The notes beneath the pieces are model-generated. The model was not told where the DNA came from. It searched no databases and saw only the letters and a program-made list of their open reading frames with translations. From contig CAWDIJ010000002.1 of assembly GCA_963802375.1 (NCBI GenBank), forward strand, positions 1-45,735: a DNA stretch of 45,735 nt, in the 5' to 3' direction. Below are positions 8,508 to 16,421 of this stretch, piece by piece. The translations under genes were made by a program, and so were the position numbers. Numbering within the stretch: the stretch's first letter is position 1; each line of letters opens with the position of its first letter. The stretch comes from JACDAN01 sp963802375. GTDB taxonomy: Bacteria > Actinomycetota > Thermoleophilia > Gaiellales > Gaiellaceae.

Positions 8508-8515
8508 CGACCGCG

Positions 8516-8547
8516 CCGGTCTGCCGGGCTGCGGCTCGGCAGGCCGG
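8516..8547. terminator. Bidirectional hairpin terminator
   Basis: CCGGTCTGCCG (8516-8526) pairs with CGGCAGGCCGG (8537-8547) over 11 base pairs with one G-T wobble and a 10-base loop. It sits in the 44-base gap between the convergent MMPL and ROK genes. No clear U-tract follows, as is common in such GC-rich genomes. Confidence 0.55.
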
Positions 8548-8551
8548 TCGC

Positions 8552-9745
8552 TCAGGCGGCGGATCGAAGCGAGCGGTCCACGGCATCGGGCGAGAGCACG
8601 TGCTCGATCACCATCGTCGCCGCGCCGATCACTCCGGCCCGGTCACCGAGCCGTGACGGGACGATCCGGAGGTCGCGGGTCGCCAGGGGAAGCGAGCGGC
8701 TGAAGATCCCTTCGCGCACGCCAGCCAGGAGCTGTGCGTGCGCCTCGGCGATGTCGCCGCCGATCACGATCACGGCGGGGTTGAAGAAGTTGACGGTGCC
8801 GGCCAGCACCTCGCCGAGGGTTCGGCCCGCGTCACGCACCATCCTGATCGCGCCGGCGTGGCCGCTACGGACGAGCCGGACGACGTCGCGGCTGCGTGCG
8901 GCGTCCTCGCCCTGGCCGGCGAGCCGCTCGGCGAGAGCCTGCCCTCCGGCGATCGCTTCCAGGCAACCGATGTTCCCGCAGCGGCAGACGACATCCTCGC
9001 TGCTCGTCGCGCGGATGTGGCCGATGTCGCCGGCGGCTCCCCGAGCGCCGCGATGGATGTGCCCGTCCGCGACGATCCCGCAGCCGATCCCCGTTCCGAC
9101 CTTGATGAGGAGCAGGTGCTCGGTCTCCCGCCAGTGCGTCCGATGTTCGCCGCGGGCCATGATGTTGACGTCGTTGTCGACCAGCACGGGCGCGCTGTAG
9201 CGGTCGGCGAACCATTCCGGGATGGGAAAGTCGTCCCAGCCCGGCATGATCGGCGGGTTCACCGGCCGGCCACTGTCGAACTCGACGGGACCCGGCACGC
9301 CGACGCCGATCCCTCGCACGTCGTCGCCGGACCGCCCAACCTCCTCCAGGAGCTCCGTGAACCGCTCGGCCAGCCATGCGAGGGCCGGCTCGGGCCCAAG
9401 GGCGATGTCCAGGTCGGCCGCGCGCTCGGCGAGCGGAGCTCCGACGAGATCGCTGACCGCCACCCGGGCATGAGTTGCGCCCAGGTCGCCGACCAGGACG
9501 ACGCCGGCATCGCGGTTGAACGTCAGGACGGCGGGGGGGCGGCCGCCGGTCGAGACGCTGCCGCCCGCATCGACGACGAGGCCCGTTGCGAGCAGGGTGT
9601 CGACACGTTGCGCGACCGTGGAGCGCGCCAGGCCGGTCACCCTGGCCAGGTCCGCGCGTGTCACCGCGACCTCTTCACGGATCAGATGCAAGAGCGCCCC
9701 CGCACTCGTCGGCGACGAGACGGCGGGCGAAGGCTTCGTCACCAT
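8552..9745 (-). CDS. ROK-family transcriptional repressor (NagC/XylR type)
   Basis: A 397-residue regulator with an N-terminal winged HTH (about 15-75; RADLARVTGLARSTVAQRV) and a C-terminal ROK sugar-kinase-like domain. The ROK signature CRCGNIGCLEA holds the zinc cysteines, with GDIGHI just before it. Such proteins bind a sugar or sugar phosphate and release DNA. It is divergent from, and 86 bases away from, a sugar or polyol oxidation and import operon, so control of that operon and of itself is the natural inference. A 13-base direct repeat in the shared intergenic region is the likely operator. The start is GTG at 9745, with no Shine-Dalgarno sequence evident. Confidence 0.88.
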   Translation of the reverse strand: MVTKPSPAVSSPTSAGALLHLIREEVAVTRADLARVTGLARSTVAQRVDTLLATGLVVDAGGSVSTGGRPPAVLTFNRDAGVVLVGDLGATHARVAVSDLVGAPLAERAADLDIALGPEPALAWLAERFTELLEEVGRSGDDVRGIGVGVPGPVEFDSGRPVNPPIMPGWDDFPIPEWFADRYSAPVLVDNDVNIMARGEHRTHWRETEHLLLIKVGTGIGCGIVADGHIHRGARGAAGDIGHIRATSSEDVVCRCGNIGCLEAIAGGQALAERLAGQGEDAARSRDVVRLVRSGHAGAIRMVRDAGRTLGEVLAGTVNFFNPAVIVIGGDIAEAHAQLLAGVREGIFSRSLPLATRDLRIVPSRLGDRAGVIGAATMVIEHVLSPDAVDRSLRSAA

Positions 9746-9767
9746 TCGGTTGAAAGTAAAGCACGGC

Positions 9768-9821
9768 TTGGACGAAGTACGCCACCTTTTGCTTGACAGA
9801 TGGACGAAGTACGGTTTAGGT
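9768..9821 (+). promoter_or_regulatory. Divergent promoter/operator region of the ROK-controlled sugar operon
   Basis: TTGACA at 9793-9798 and TTAGGT at 9816-9821, spaced 17 bases, form a good promoter for the dehydrogenase gene, whose ATG at 9832 lies only 10 bases after the -10 box. The direct repeat TGGACGAAGTACG occurs at 9769-9781 and 9801-9813, 32 bases apart (about three helical turns). The second copy fills the -35/-10 spacer and the first lies in the promoter region of the repressor gene. This arrangement fits a repressor that shuts both promoters. Confidence 0.6.
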
Positions 9822-9831
9822 TCCCAGGCCG

Positions 9832-10986
9832 ATGCCGCTCAAGGCCGCGATCGCAGGCACAGGGTTTATCGGAAGGGTCCATGCGCGATCCCTCCGCCTC
9901 GCCGGTATCGAGCTCGTGGGTGTCGCCGCCTCGTCTCCGGAGTCCGCGTCGGCCGCGGCCGCCGAGCTCGGCGCGGGTCGGGCGTACGACACGGCCGAGG
10001 ATCTCCTTCGCGATCAGAGCGTCGACGTCGTCCACATCTGCACGCCGAACCACCTCCACCTGTCGCTCGCCGAGGCTGCGCTGGCGGCGGGCAAGCACGT
10101 GATCTGCGAGAAACCGCTCGCGATGGATGCCGCCGGCGCACAGCGCCTCGTCGACGCCGCGGCCGAGTCGGGACTGCAGGCGGCGGTGCCGTTCGTCTAC
10201 CGCTACTACCCGACGGTCCGCGAGGCCCGTGAGCGCGTCGCGAGCGGGCAGACCGGTCCGTTGCGCCTGCTCCACGGCACGTATCTGCAGGACTGGCTGC
10301 TTCGCCCCGACGACGCCAACTGGCGCGTGGACGAGGAGCTCGGAGGCGCCTCCCGCGCCTTCGCCGACATCGGCTCGCACTGGTGCGACCTGGCGGAGTT
10401 CGTCTCCGGCCATCGCATCACGCGGCTGTCGGCGCGGCTGCTCACCGCGGTGCCCGAGCGAGTCCGCGACTCGGGCCGGCAGGCGTTCGGTTCGGGCGGC
10501 GACGGCGGAGGCCTGCGCCCCGTCTCGACCGAGGACGCTGCCGTCGTCCAGTTCGAGACCGACGCCGGCGCTGTCGGATCGGTCGTCGTGAGCCAGATCT
10601 CGGCCGGCCGCAAGAACCGGCTCTGGATCGAGCTCGACGGAAGCGACGAGGCGATCGCCTTCGACCAGGAGCATCCGGAGGAGCTCTGGAGCGGGCGCCG
10701 CGAGGCGCTCACGATCCTCCGGCGCGATCCGGCGACGCTGTCGCCCGCGGCTGCACGACTCGCGTTCCTCCCGGGCGGCCACCCGCAGGGATATGCGGAC
10801 TGCTTCGACGCCTTCGTGGCCGACTTCTACGACGGCGTGCGCGACGGAGAGCTGCCGGACGGAACCCCGACGTTCTCCGACGGCCTGCGCGCCGCGCTGA
10901 TCACCGACGCAGTCCTGACCTCGGCTCGCGAGGGCCGCTGGGTCGACGTCGAGGCGCCCGTTGTCTCCCCCGCGGTGGTGCAGTGA
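9832..10986 (+). CDS. Gfo/Idh/MocA-family sugar or inositol dehydrogenase
   Basis: NAD(P)-dependent oxidoreductase of 384 residues. The N-terminal Rossmann fold has GTGFIG at residues 9-14 and the family's catalytic lysine motif CEKPLAMD near residue 93. The C-terminal domain contains DIGSHWCDL, whose histidine lies in the substrate pocket of this family. It oxidises a cyclic polyol, sugar or sugar acid in the cytoplasm. It is first in an operon with a TIM-barrel isomerase and a ribose/inositol-type ABC importer (GTGA overlap with the next gene), which suggests import, oxidation and isomerisation of one carbohydrate, perhaps an inositol. The exact substrate is not determined by sequence. Confidence 0.88.
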   Translation: MPLKAAIAGTGFIGRVHARSLRLAGIELVGVAASSPESASAAAAELGAGRAYDTAEDLLRDQSVDVVHICTPNHLHLSLAEAALAAGKHVICEKPLAMDAAGAQRLVDAAAESGLQAAVPFVYRYYPTVREARERVASGQTGPLRLLHGTYLQDWLLRPDDANWRVDEELGGASRAFADIGSHWCDLAEFVSGHRITRLSARLLTAVPERVRDSGRQAFGSGGDGGGLRPVSTEDAAVVQFETDAGAVGSVVVSQISAGRKNRLWIELDGSDEAIAFDQEHPEELWSGRREALTILRRDPATLSPAAARLAFLPGGHPQGYADCFDAFVADFYDGVRDGELPDGTPTFSDGLRAALITDAVLTSAREGRWVDVEAPVVSPAVVQ

Positions 10987-11906
10987 AGCTCGGATTCCTC
11001 ACCTCGTGTATGCCCGAGCGAGACCTCGCCGACATCGCCGCGTGGGCGTCGGCCGCCGGCTACGAGGCGCTCGAGCTGGCCGCGTGGCCCCACCTCGGCG
11101 ACCGGCCGTTCACGGCGAGCCACGTCAAGGCGGACGCGTTCGACGAGGCGGAGGAGGAGCGGGTCCGCACGGTGCTCGACGACAACGGGCTCGTCCTCTC
11201 AGGGCTCGCGTACTACGACAACAACCTCGCGCCGGACCCCACGGAGCGCGAGACCTACCACGCGCACCTCCGCGCCTGCATCGACGCAGCCGCCGCGCTG
11301 GGCGGCGTTCCGGTCGGGACGTTCATCGGTCGCGATCCCGGGCGCAGCGTCTCGGAGAACCTGAGCGAGGCCGAGCGCGTGTTCCCGCCGCTCGTCGACT
11401 ACGCCGGCGAGCGCGGCGTGCACCTGATGATCGAGAACTGCGTGATGGAGGGCTGGCACCCGGACGGCTATCCGGGGAACCTCGCGTACTCGCCCGAGCT
11501 GTGGGAGTGGATGTTCGCGCTCGGGCTCTACCTGAACTTCGACCCGTCGCACCTGCTCTGGCTCGGCATCGATCCGGTCGAGGCGCTCAAGCCCTACGTC
11601 GCCAACGTTGCGCATGCGCACGCCAAGGACGCGGAGGCCTTCCCGGCCCAGCGCAACCGCTACGGCTTCTTCGGTCGTACCTCGACGCGCGAGGAAGATC
11701 CATGGGACATGGGCTGGTGGCGATACCGGATTCCCGGCCTCGGCGAGGTCGACTTCCGCAGGTACGTCGACACGCTCTACGAGGGAGGGTTCGACGGCGT
11801 CCTCTCGGTCGAGCACGAGGACCCGGTATGGGGCGGCTCGCCGGGAATGGTCGAAGCGGGTCTGCGGATCGCCCACAACAACCTTCGGGGCCTGGTGGTC
11901 CAGTGA
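10983..11906 (+). CDS. Sugar phosphate isomerase/epimerase-like TIM-barrel protein
   Basis: A 307-residue member of the xylose-isomerase-like TIM-barrel (AP endonuclease 2) family. Recognisable strand ends include GFLTSC at the N-terminus, MIENCVMEG (metal-binding Glu), NFDPSHLLWLGID (Asp/His), HAHAKDA and SVEHEDPVW. These give the metal-ligand set of sugar epimerases and inosose dehydratase relatives. The start GTG at 10983 overlaps the upstream stop (GTGA) and gives a protein beginning exactly at the first barrel strand; upstream in-frame sequence is antisense-like and not part of the gene. It probably isomerises the keto-sugar made by the upstream dehydrogenase. Confidence 0.85.
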   Translation: MKLGFLTSCMPERDLADIAAWASAAGYEALELAAWPHLGDRPFTASHVKADAFDEAEEERVRTVLDDNGLVLSGLAYYDNNLAPDPTERETYHAHLRACIDAAAALGGVPVGTFIGRDPGRSVSENLSEAERVFPPLVDYAGERGVHLMIENCVMEGWHPDGYPGNLAYSPELWEWMFALGLYLNFDPSHLLWLGIDPVEALKPYVANVAHAHAKDAEAFPAQRNRYGFFGRTSTREEDPWDMGWWRYRIPGLGEVDFRRYVDTLYEGGFDGVLSVEHEDPVWGGSPGMVEAGLRIAHNNLRGLVVQ

Positions 11907-13417
11907 CGAAGGTCCTCGAGGTCCGCAAACTCGTCAAGGAGTTCCCGGGCGTGAAGGCTCTCCAGGGTGTCGATCTCGACGTGCTCGAGGCGGAGGTGCA
12001 TTGCCTGCTCGGGCCGAACGGCGCCGGCAAGTCCACGCTCATCAAGTGCGTCTCCGGCGCGATCGAGCCGACGAGCGGCGAGATCCTGTTCCTCGGCGAG
12101 CCGCTGCCGCAGGGTGATCCGGCCGGATCGCTGAAGCGCGGCGTCGCGACGATCTACCAGGAGCTCGACCTCGTGCCCGACCTGAGCGTCGCCGAGAGCA
12201 TCTTCCTCGCCCACGAGCCTCGCCGCGGGCCTCTGCTCGACCTGGACCAGATGTACCGGGAGTCCAAGGCGCTGCTCACCCGGCTGGGACACGAGTCGAT
12301 TCCCGTCCGCGCCAAGGTCGGGAAGCTGCGGCCTGCGGCGCAGCAGATCGTCTCGATCGCACGCGCGCTCTCGGGCAACGTGCGGCTGCTGATCATGGAC
12401 GAGCCGTCCGCGATTCTCGACGACGGCGAGATCAGCACACTTTTCGACGTCGTTCGCCGGCTGACCGCGGAAGGCGTCGGCGTGGTCTACATCTCGCATC
12501 GCCTGGACGAGATCCGGCGCATCGGCGACCGCGTGACCGTCCTGGCGGACGGGCGCACCGCCGCGACGGGACTTCCGGCCACGACGCCGACCGAGCAGCT
12601 CGTCGAGCTGATGGTCGGGCGGAAGGTGGAGCAGCTTTACCCGGATCGCCCGATCGGCACGGACAAGGTCCTGCTCGAGGTTCGCAACGCGCGACGCCTT
12701 CCCGCCGTCCGAGGCGTGAGCCTCGACGTCAAGGCCGGCGAGGTCGTCGGCCTTGGAGGGCTCGTCGGCTCCGGGCGGACCGAGCTTCTCCGGCTGATCT
12801 ACGGCCTCGACCCGCTGGACGAAGGCGAGATCATCCTCGAGGGCAAACCGTTGAAAGCGGGCCATCCCCGGGCGGCCATCCGTCGCGGCCTCGGGCTCGC
12901 GCCGGAGGACCGGAAGTCGCAGGCGCTCGTCCTCGACTGGAGCGAGGCGAAGAACGTCACGATCGCCGACCTCGGCCGCTTCTCCCGCATCTTGCTCGAC
13001 GTACGGAAGGAGCGCGAGACCGCGCGCAAGCAGCTCAGGGCGCTGAACACGGTTCCGGACGACCCCGACCGCGTCGTCCGCCTGCTCTCGGGCGGCAACC
13101 AGCAGAAGGTCGTGCTTGCCCGCTGGCTGCTCCACGAGTGCCGCGTGCTCCTGCTGGACGAGCCGACGAGAGGCGTCGACATCGCGACGAAGGCCGAGAT
13201 CTACCGGATCATCGGAGACCTCGCGAGCTCAGGCCTCGGCGTGCTGGTCGTCTCGTCGGAGCTCGAGGAGCTCGCGCACATCTGCACACGCGTCCTCGTG
13301 ATGCGCGAAGGCGAGATCGTCGCCGAGGTCGACGGAAAGGACGCAACCGAGCGAGCGCTTCTCCGCCACGCGGTCGCTCCCACCGATGCCCCCGATCTCG
13401 TCGAGGAGGTCGTATGA
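11903..13417 (+). CDS. ABC sugar importer, tandem ATP-binding protein (RbsA/MglA type)
   Basis: A 504-residue ATPase with two ABC domains in one chain. The N-terminal domain has Walker A GPNGAGKST and Walker B LLIMDEPS, with the usual degenerate signature of RbsA first halves (LRPAAQQIVSIARAL instead of LSGGQ). The C-terminal domain has a relaxed nucleotide loop (GLVGSGRTEL), a proper LSGGNQQKV signature and LLLDEPTRGVD. It powers uptake of a monosaccharide or polyol with the permease and binding protein that follow. The GTG at 11903 overlaps the preceding stop by 4 bases and the gene ends in an ATGA overlap with the permease, so the set is translationally coupled. Confidence 0.93.
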   Translation: MTKVLEVRKLVKEFPGVKALQGVDLDVLEAEVHCLLGPNGAGKSTLIKCVSGAIEPTSGEILFLGEPLPQGDPAGSLKRGVATIYQELDLVPDLSVAESIFLAHEPRRGPLLDLDQMYRESKALLTRLGHESIPVRAKVGKLRPAAQQIVSIARALSGNVRLLIMDEPSAILDDGEISTLFDVVRRLTAEGVGVVYISHRLDEIRRIGDRVTVLADGRTAATGLPATTPTEQLVELMVGRKVEQLYPDRPIGTDKVLLEVRNARRLPAVRGVSLDVKAGEVVGLGGLVGSGRTELLRLIYGLDPLDEGEIILEGKPLKAGHPRAAIRRGLGLAPEDRKSQALVLDWSEAKNVTIADLGRFSRILLDVRKERETARKQLRALNTVPDDPDRVVRLLSGGNQQKVVLARWLLHECRVLLLDEPTRGVDIATKAEIYRIIGDLASSGLGVLVVSSELEELAHICTRVLVMREGEIVAEVDGKDATERALLRHAVAPTDAPDLVEEVV

Positions 13418-14421
13418 CGGACACTGCCCAGACCTGGCGCGGCGCACTCGGCCGCGCCAAGGCCCTCGAGTTCCAGGAGTACGCCCTCGCGATCGTCGTC
13501 GTGCTCCTCTTCGTCGCCGGCGCGATCCTCGAGCCGGAGACGTTCCCGACCTGGGACAACATCCGCAACATGCTTACCCAGGCGAGCGTGGTCGGCGTGC
13601 TCGCCATCGGCATGACGTTCGTGATCGCAACGGCCGGGATCGACCTCTCGGTCGGCTCGATGGTCGCTGCAGCCGGCGTCTTCGGCGGGATCATGGTCGG
13701 AGACGACGGCACCAGCAGCCTCGTGTTCATCCTTGCGGCGATCCTGTTCGCAACGTTCCTCGGCACGTGCAACGCGACGGCGGTCGCGTACGGGCGGGTC
13801 GTGCCGTTCATCGCCACGCTCGCGATGTTCTCGATCGCGAGGGGGTTGGCGCTGCTGCTGAACGACAAGCTGCCGGTTAGCCTGCTCGACCTGAACGGTG
13901 GCTCGTTCGGCGACCCGCGCCCGTTCTCGCTGCTCTGGTTCGGCGTCGGGCGGATCTTCGGGATTCCCGTCTCGGTGTACGTCTTCCTGGCGGTTGCGAT
14001 TCTCGGCTGGGTCGTCCTCAACCGAACGCGCTACGGGCGGTACGTGATCGCAGTCGGCGGGAATCGGGAGGCCGCCCGGATCGCCGGCGTTCCGGTCCGG
14101 CGGATCATCTTCAGCGTCTACGTCCTCTCCGGCTTGCTCGCGGGCATCTCCACGGTCCTGCTCTGCGCCCGGCTCGGAAGCGCCTCGCCGGTGAGCGGAA
14201 ACCTCTACGAGCTCGACGCGATCGGCGCAGTGGTGATTGGCGGAACGAGCCTTGCCGGCGGGCGGGCGTCGATCGTCGGCACGTTCCTCGGGGTCCTCAC
14301 GTTCGCGCTGATCTTCAGCCTCATGACCCAGCTCAACCTCTCGACCGAGATTCAGCAGGTGACGAAGGGCTTGATCGTCCTCGGTGCCGTCCTGCTGCAG
14401 CGCCCGGAGGCGCGGTATTGA
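13414..14421 (+). CDS. ABC sugar importer, permease (RbsC type)
   Basis: A 335-residue hydrophobic protein of the RbsC/XylH/AraH permease family, which forms a homodimeric channel with about ten helices. Diagnostic stretches are VLAIGMTFVIATAGIDLSVG, NRTRYGRYVIAVGGNREAAR (the cytoplasmic coupling region) and GTSLAGGRASIVGTFLG. The start is an ATGA overlap with the ATPase gene. A single permease gene is normal for this carbohydrate uptake class. The binding-protein gene follows after 47 bases with its own strong ribosome site. Confidence 0.93.
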   Translation: MTDTAQTWRGALGRAKALEFQEYALAIVVVLLFVAGAILEPETFPTWDNIRNMLTQASVVGVLAIGMTFVIATAGIDLSVGSMVAAAGVFGGIMVGDDGTSSLVFILAAILFATFLGTCNATAVAYGRVVPFIATLAMFSIARGLALLLNDKLPVSLLDLNGGSFGDPRPFSLLWFGVGRIFGIPVSVYVFLAVAILGWVVLNRTRYGRYVIAVGGNREAARIAGVPVRRIIFSVYVLSGLLAGISTVLLCARLGSASPVSGNLYELDAIGAVVIGGTSLAGGRASIVGTFLGVLTFALIFSLMTQLNLSTEIQQVTKGLIVLGAVLLQRPEARY

Positions 14422-14468
14422 TGCCCGACACGGCCGGGCCGACCAGTCAACACACGAGGAGGTATGCA

Positions 14469-15509
14469 ATGTCGCGAAAGCGACTGTTCATCTCCGTCGC
14501 GGCAGGGTTGGTGCTCGCGATGGGTGTCACTGCCTGCATGGGCGACGACGACGACGAGGCGGCGTCGACGACGGCGACGACCGGCGAGACCGGCACGACG
14601 GGCGGCAGCTCGGGCGAGCGGGTCTCGATCATCGCCAGCGTCCCGCCGACCGATCACGGCTGGCTCGGCGCCATCTCGAAGGATGCCCAGGCGGCCGCGG
14701 ACAAGCACGACGACGTGGACTTCGAGCTGCTCCAGGCTGCGGATGCGGATTCGCAGGCGCAGCAGATCCAGCAGGCGATCTCACAGAAGCCTGACGTCCT
14801 GGTCGTCCTGCCCCAGGACGGCGCAGCCCTGACGCCGATCGCTCAGCAAGCCGAGCGCGCCGGCATTCGTGTCGTCAACGTCGACCGCCTCTTCACGGCG
14901 CCCGACGCGGCGACCGCCACGATCCTCGGCGACAACTACCAGATCGGCGTCCTCGCGGCGAACTACATCTCCGAGGAGCTGAACTGCCAGGGGAACGTCG
15001 TCGAGATCCAGGGCCTGGCCGGCATCTCGGTCACGACTGACCGGACGAAGGGCTTCACGGACACGCTCAGGCAAAAGTGCCCGGACGGCGGCATCAGGAT
15101 CGTCGCCTCCCAACCGGGTGACTTCAATCCCGACAAGGGCCTGACCGTGATGGAGAACATCCTCCAGGCCCAGAGCAACATCGACGCCGTCTACACGCAC
15201 GACGACGACATGGCGCAGGGCGTCGTGCAGGCGATCCGCAACGCCGGCCGCGACGACGAGATGTTCCTCACCGGCGTCGGCGGCTCGCAGGACGCTATGC
15301 AGCAGATCAAGGAGGGCGGCCTTTACCGCGCCACCTTCCTCTACAACCCGAACATGGCCGGGAGCGCGGTGAACATGGCTCGCCTGATCGGCCTCGGTGA
15401 GGGTTTCTCCGAGCTCGTTCCGCCGGAGGTGCCCCGCCAGGTGGTCGTTCCCGCCGCCGTAGTGACGCAGGACAACGTGGAGGAGTACGAGGAGTACGCG
15501 TTCGACTGA
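14469..15509 (+). CDS. Sugar-binding lipoprotein of the ABC importer (RbsB type)
   Basis: A 346-residue extracytoplasmic binding protein. The N-terminus is a lipoprotein signal with lipobox VTAC at about residue 20, then an acidic/Thr linker (GDDDDEAAST). The mature part is a type I periplasmic binding fold: SIIASVPPTDHGWLG, QAISQKPDVLVVLPQD, VVNVDRLF, YTHDDDMAQGV and GVGGSQDAMQQ are typical of ribose, galactose and inositol binders. ATG at 14469 is chosen because AGGAGG lies 6 bases upstream; an ATG at 14421 would spoil the signal peptide. This is the last gene of the operon, followed by a strong hairpin. Confidence 0.92.
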   Translation: MSRKRLFISVAAGLVLAMGVTACMGDDDDEAASTTATTGETGTTGGSSGERVSIIASVPPTDHGWLGAISKDAQAAADKHDDVDFELLQAADADSQAQQIQQAISQKPDVLVVLPQDGAALTPIAQQAERAGIRVVNVDRLFTAPDAATATILGDNYQIGVLAANYISEELNCQGNVVEIQGLAGISVTTDRTKGFTDTLRQKCPDGGIRIVASQPGDFNPDKGLTVMENILQAQSNIDAVYTHDDDMAQGVVQAIRNAGRDDEMFLTGVGGSQDAMQQIKEGGLYRATFLYNPNMAGSAVNMARLIGLGEGFSELVPPEVPRQVVVPAAVVTQDNVEEYEEYAFD

Positions 15510-15526
15510 GCGCGGAACGCAGTCGT

Positions 15527-15562
15527 GCGGCCTGCTGGGCGCTCTGGCGTCCGGCGGGCCGC
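15527..15562 (+). terminator. Hairpin terminator after the sugar-transport operon
   Basis: GCGGCCTGCTGG (15527-15538) pairs with CCGGCGGGCCGC (15551-15562), 12 base pairs with two G-T wobbles and a 12-base loop, starting 17 bases after the binding-protein stop. It separates the sugar operon from the CO dehydrogenase maturation gene. Confidence 0.55.
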
Positions 15563-15600
15563 GGCGACTACGCTTTCTCCGTGGAGGGCGCTCTCGCGGA

Positions 15601-16407
15601 GTGAAGGTCCTCGTCGAAGCCGGTCGCCTCGTGGAGGAGGGAACGACGTTCGCCCTCGCCACCGTCGTGGGAGTCGAGCGTCCGTCCTCGGCGCGCGTCG
15701 GCGACCGGGCGCTCGTGACCGAGGACGGGGAGCTGCACGGCTGGGTCGGCGGCGCGTGCACGGAGCCCGAGGTCGTCCGGCTCTCGCTCCTGGCGCTGGC
15801 CGACGGCGAGCCGCGCCGTGAGCGGATCGAGAGCCGCTGCGCCTCGGAAGGTGCAGTCGACGTGATGATCGAGCCGCACCGGCCGGCGCTCTTGCTGGCG
15901 GTCGTCGGCGACGCGCCGGCCGCCCGGACGCTGCGCGAGCTGGCCGCCGTGATGGGCTGGAACGTCACGTCGACCTTCGAGAGAGCAGACGCGATCGTCA
16001 TCGCCTCAATGGGACGCGGCGACGAGGAGGCGCTGGAGGCGGCGCTGGGGTCAGGTGCGGAATACGTGGGGCTCGTGGCGAGCGCGAAGCGCGCCGGGTC
16101 CCTGACTGCGGAGCTTCGCGAGCGCGGGGTGGACGAGGAGTCGCTCGCCCGGATGCGCAGCCCGGCCGGCCTCGACCTCGGGCCGTCCTCGCAGGAGGAG
16201 ATCGCCGTTGCGATCCTCGCCGAGCTCGTCGCCTGGCGGCACACGCGCGGGCCGTCTCCGACCGAGCTCGTCGAGGAGGCGATCGACCCGGTTTGCGGCA
16301 TGACCGTTGCCGTCGCCGTTGCAAAGGAGACGGCCGTCCGCGACGGCGTCACGTACTACTTCTGCAGCGCGCACTGCCGCAAGCAGTTCGAAGCCGCGCC
16401 GGTCTGA
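15601..16407 (+). CDS. XdhC-family molybdenum hydroxylase maturation factor fused to a C-terminal YHS domain
   Basis: A 268-residue protein. Residues 1-90 are an XdhC/CoxI N-terminal domain (TFALATVVGVERPSSARVG, then GWVGGACTEPEV with the family cysteine) and about 95-215 are the Rossmann-like XdhC C-terminal domain (LLLAVVGDAPAART, YVGLVASAKR, GLDLG). Residues 228-268 add a YHS metal-binding domain with DPVCGM and FCSAHCRKQF. XdhC proteins bind the molybdenum cofactor, protect it and help sulfurate it before insertion into the hydroxylase; YHS domains bind metals such as copper. Form I CO dehydrogenase has a Cu-S-Mo site, so this fusion is suggestive of copper handling, but that is inference. 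It lies convergent with a second XdhC. Confidence 0.85.
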   Translation: MKVLVEAGRLVEEGTTFALATVVGVERPSSARVGDRALVTEDGELHGWVGGACTEPEVVRLSLLALADGEPRRERIESRCASEGAVDVMIEPHRPALLLAVVGDAPAARTLRELAAVMGWNVTSTFERADAIVIASMGRGDEEALEAALGSGAEYVGLVASAKRAGSLTAELRERGVDEESLARMRSPAGLDLGPSSQEEIAVAILAELVAWRHTRGPSPTELVEEAIDPVCGMTVAVAVAKETAVRDGVTYYFCSAHCRKQFEAAPV

Positions 16408-16421
16408 GCTCGGATCAGACC
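16401..16421. terminator. Compact bidirectional hairpin containing both stop codons
   Basis: GGTCTGA (16401-16407) pairs perfectly with TCAGACC (16415-16421) around a 7-base loop. The TGA of the XdhC-YHS gene and the TGA (as TCA) of the convergent XdhC gene are both inside the stem. This is probably a small shared terminator, though a 7-base stem is weak. Confidence 0.4.

Noticed and set aside
12346..12400. Defective ABC signature in the sugar ATPase N-domain
   Set aside because: A degenerate first signature is normal for RbsA/MglA-type tandem ATPases.
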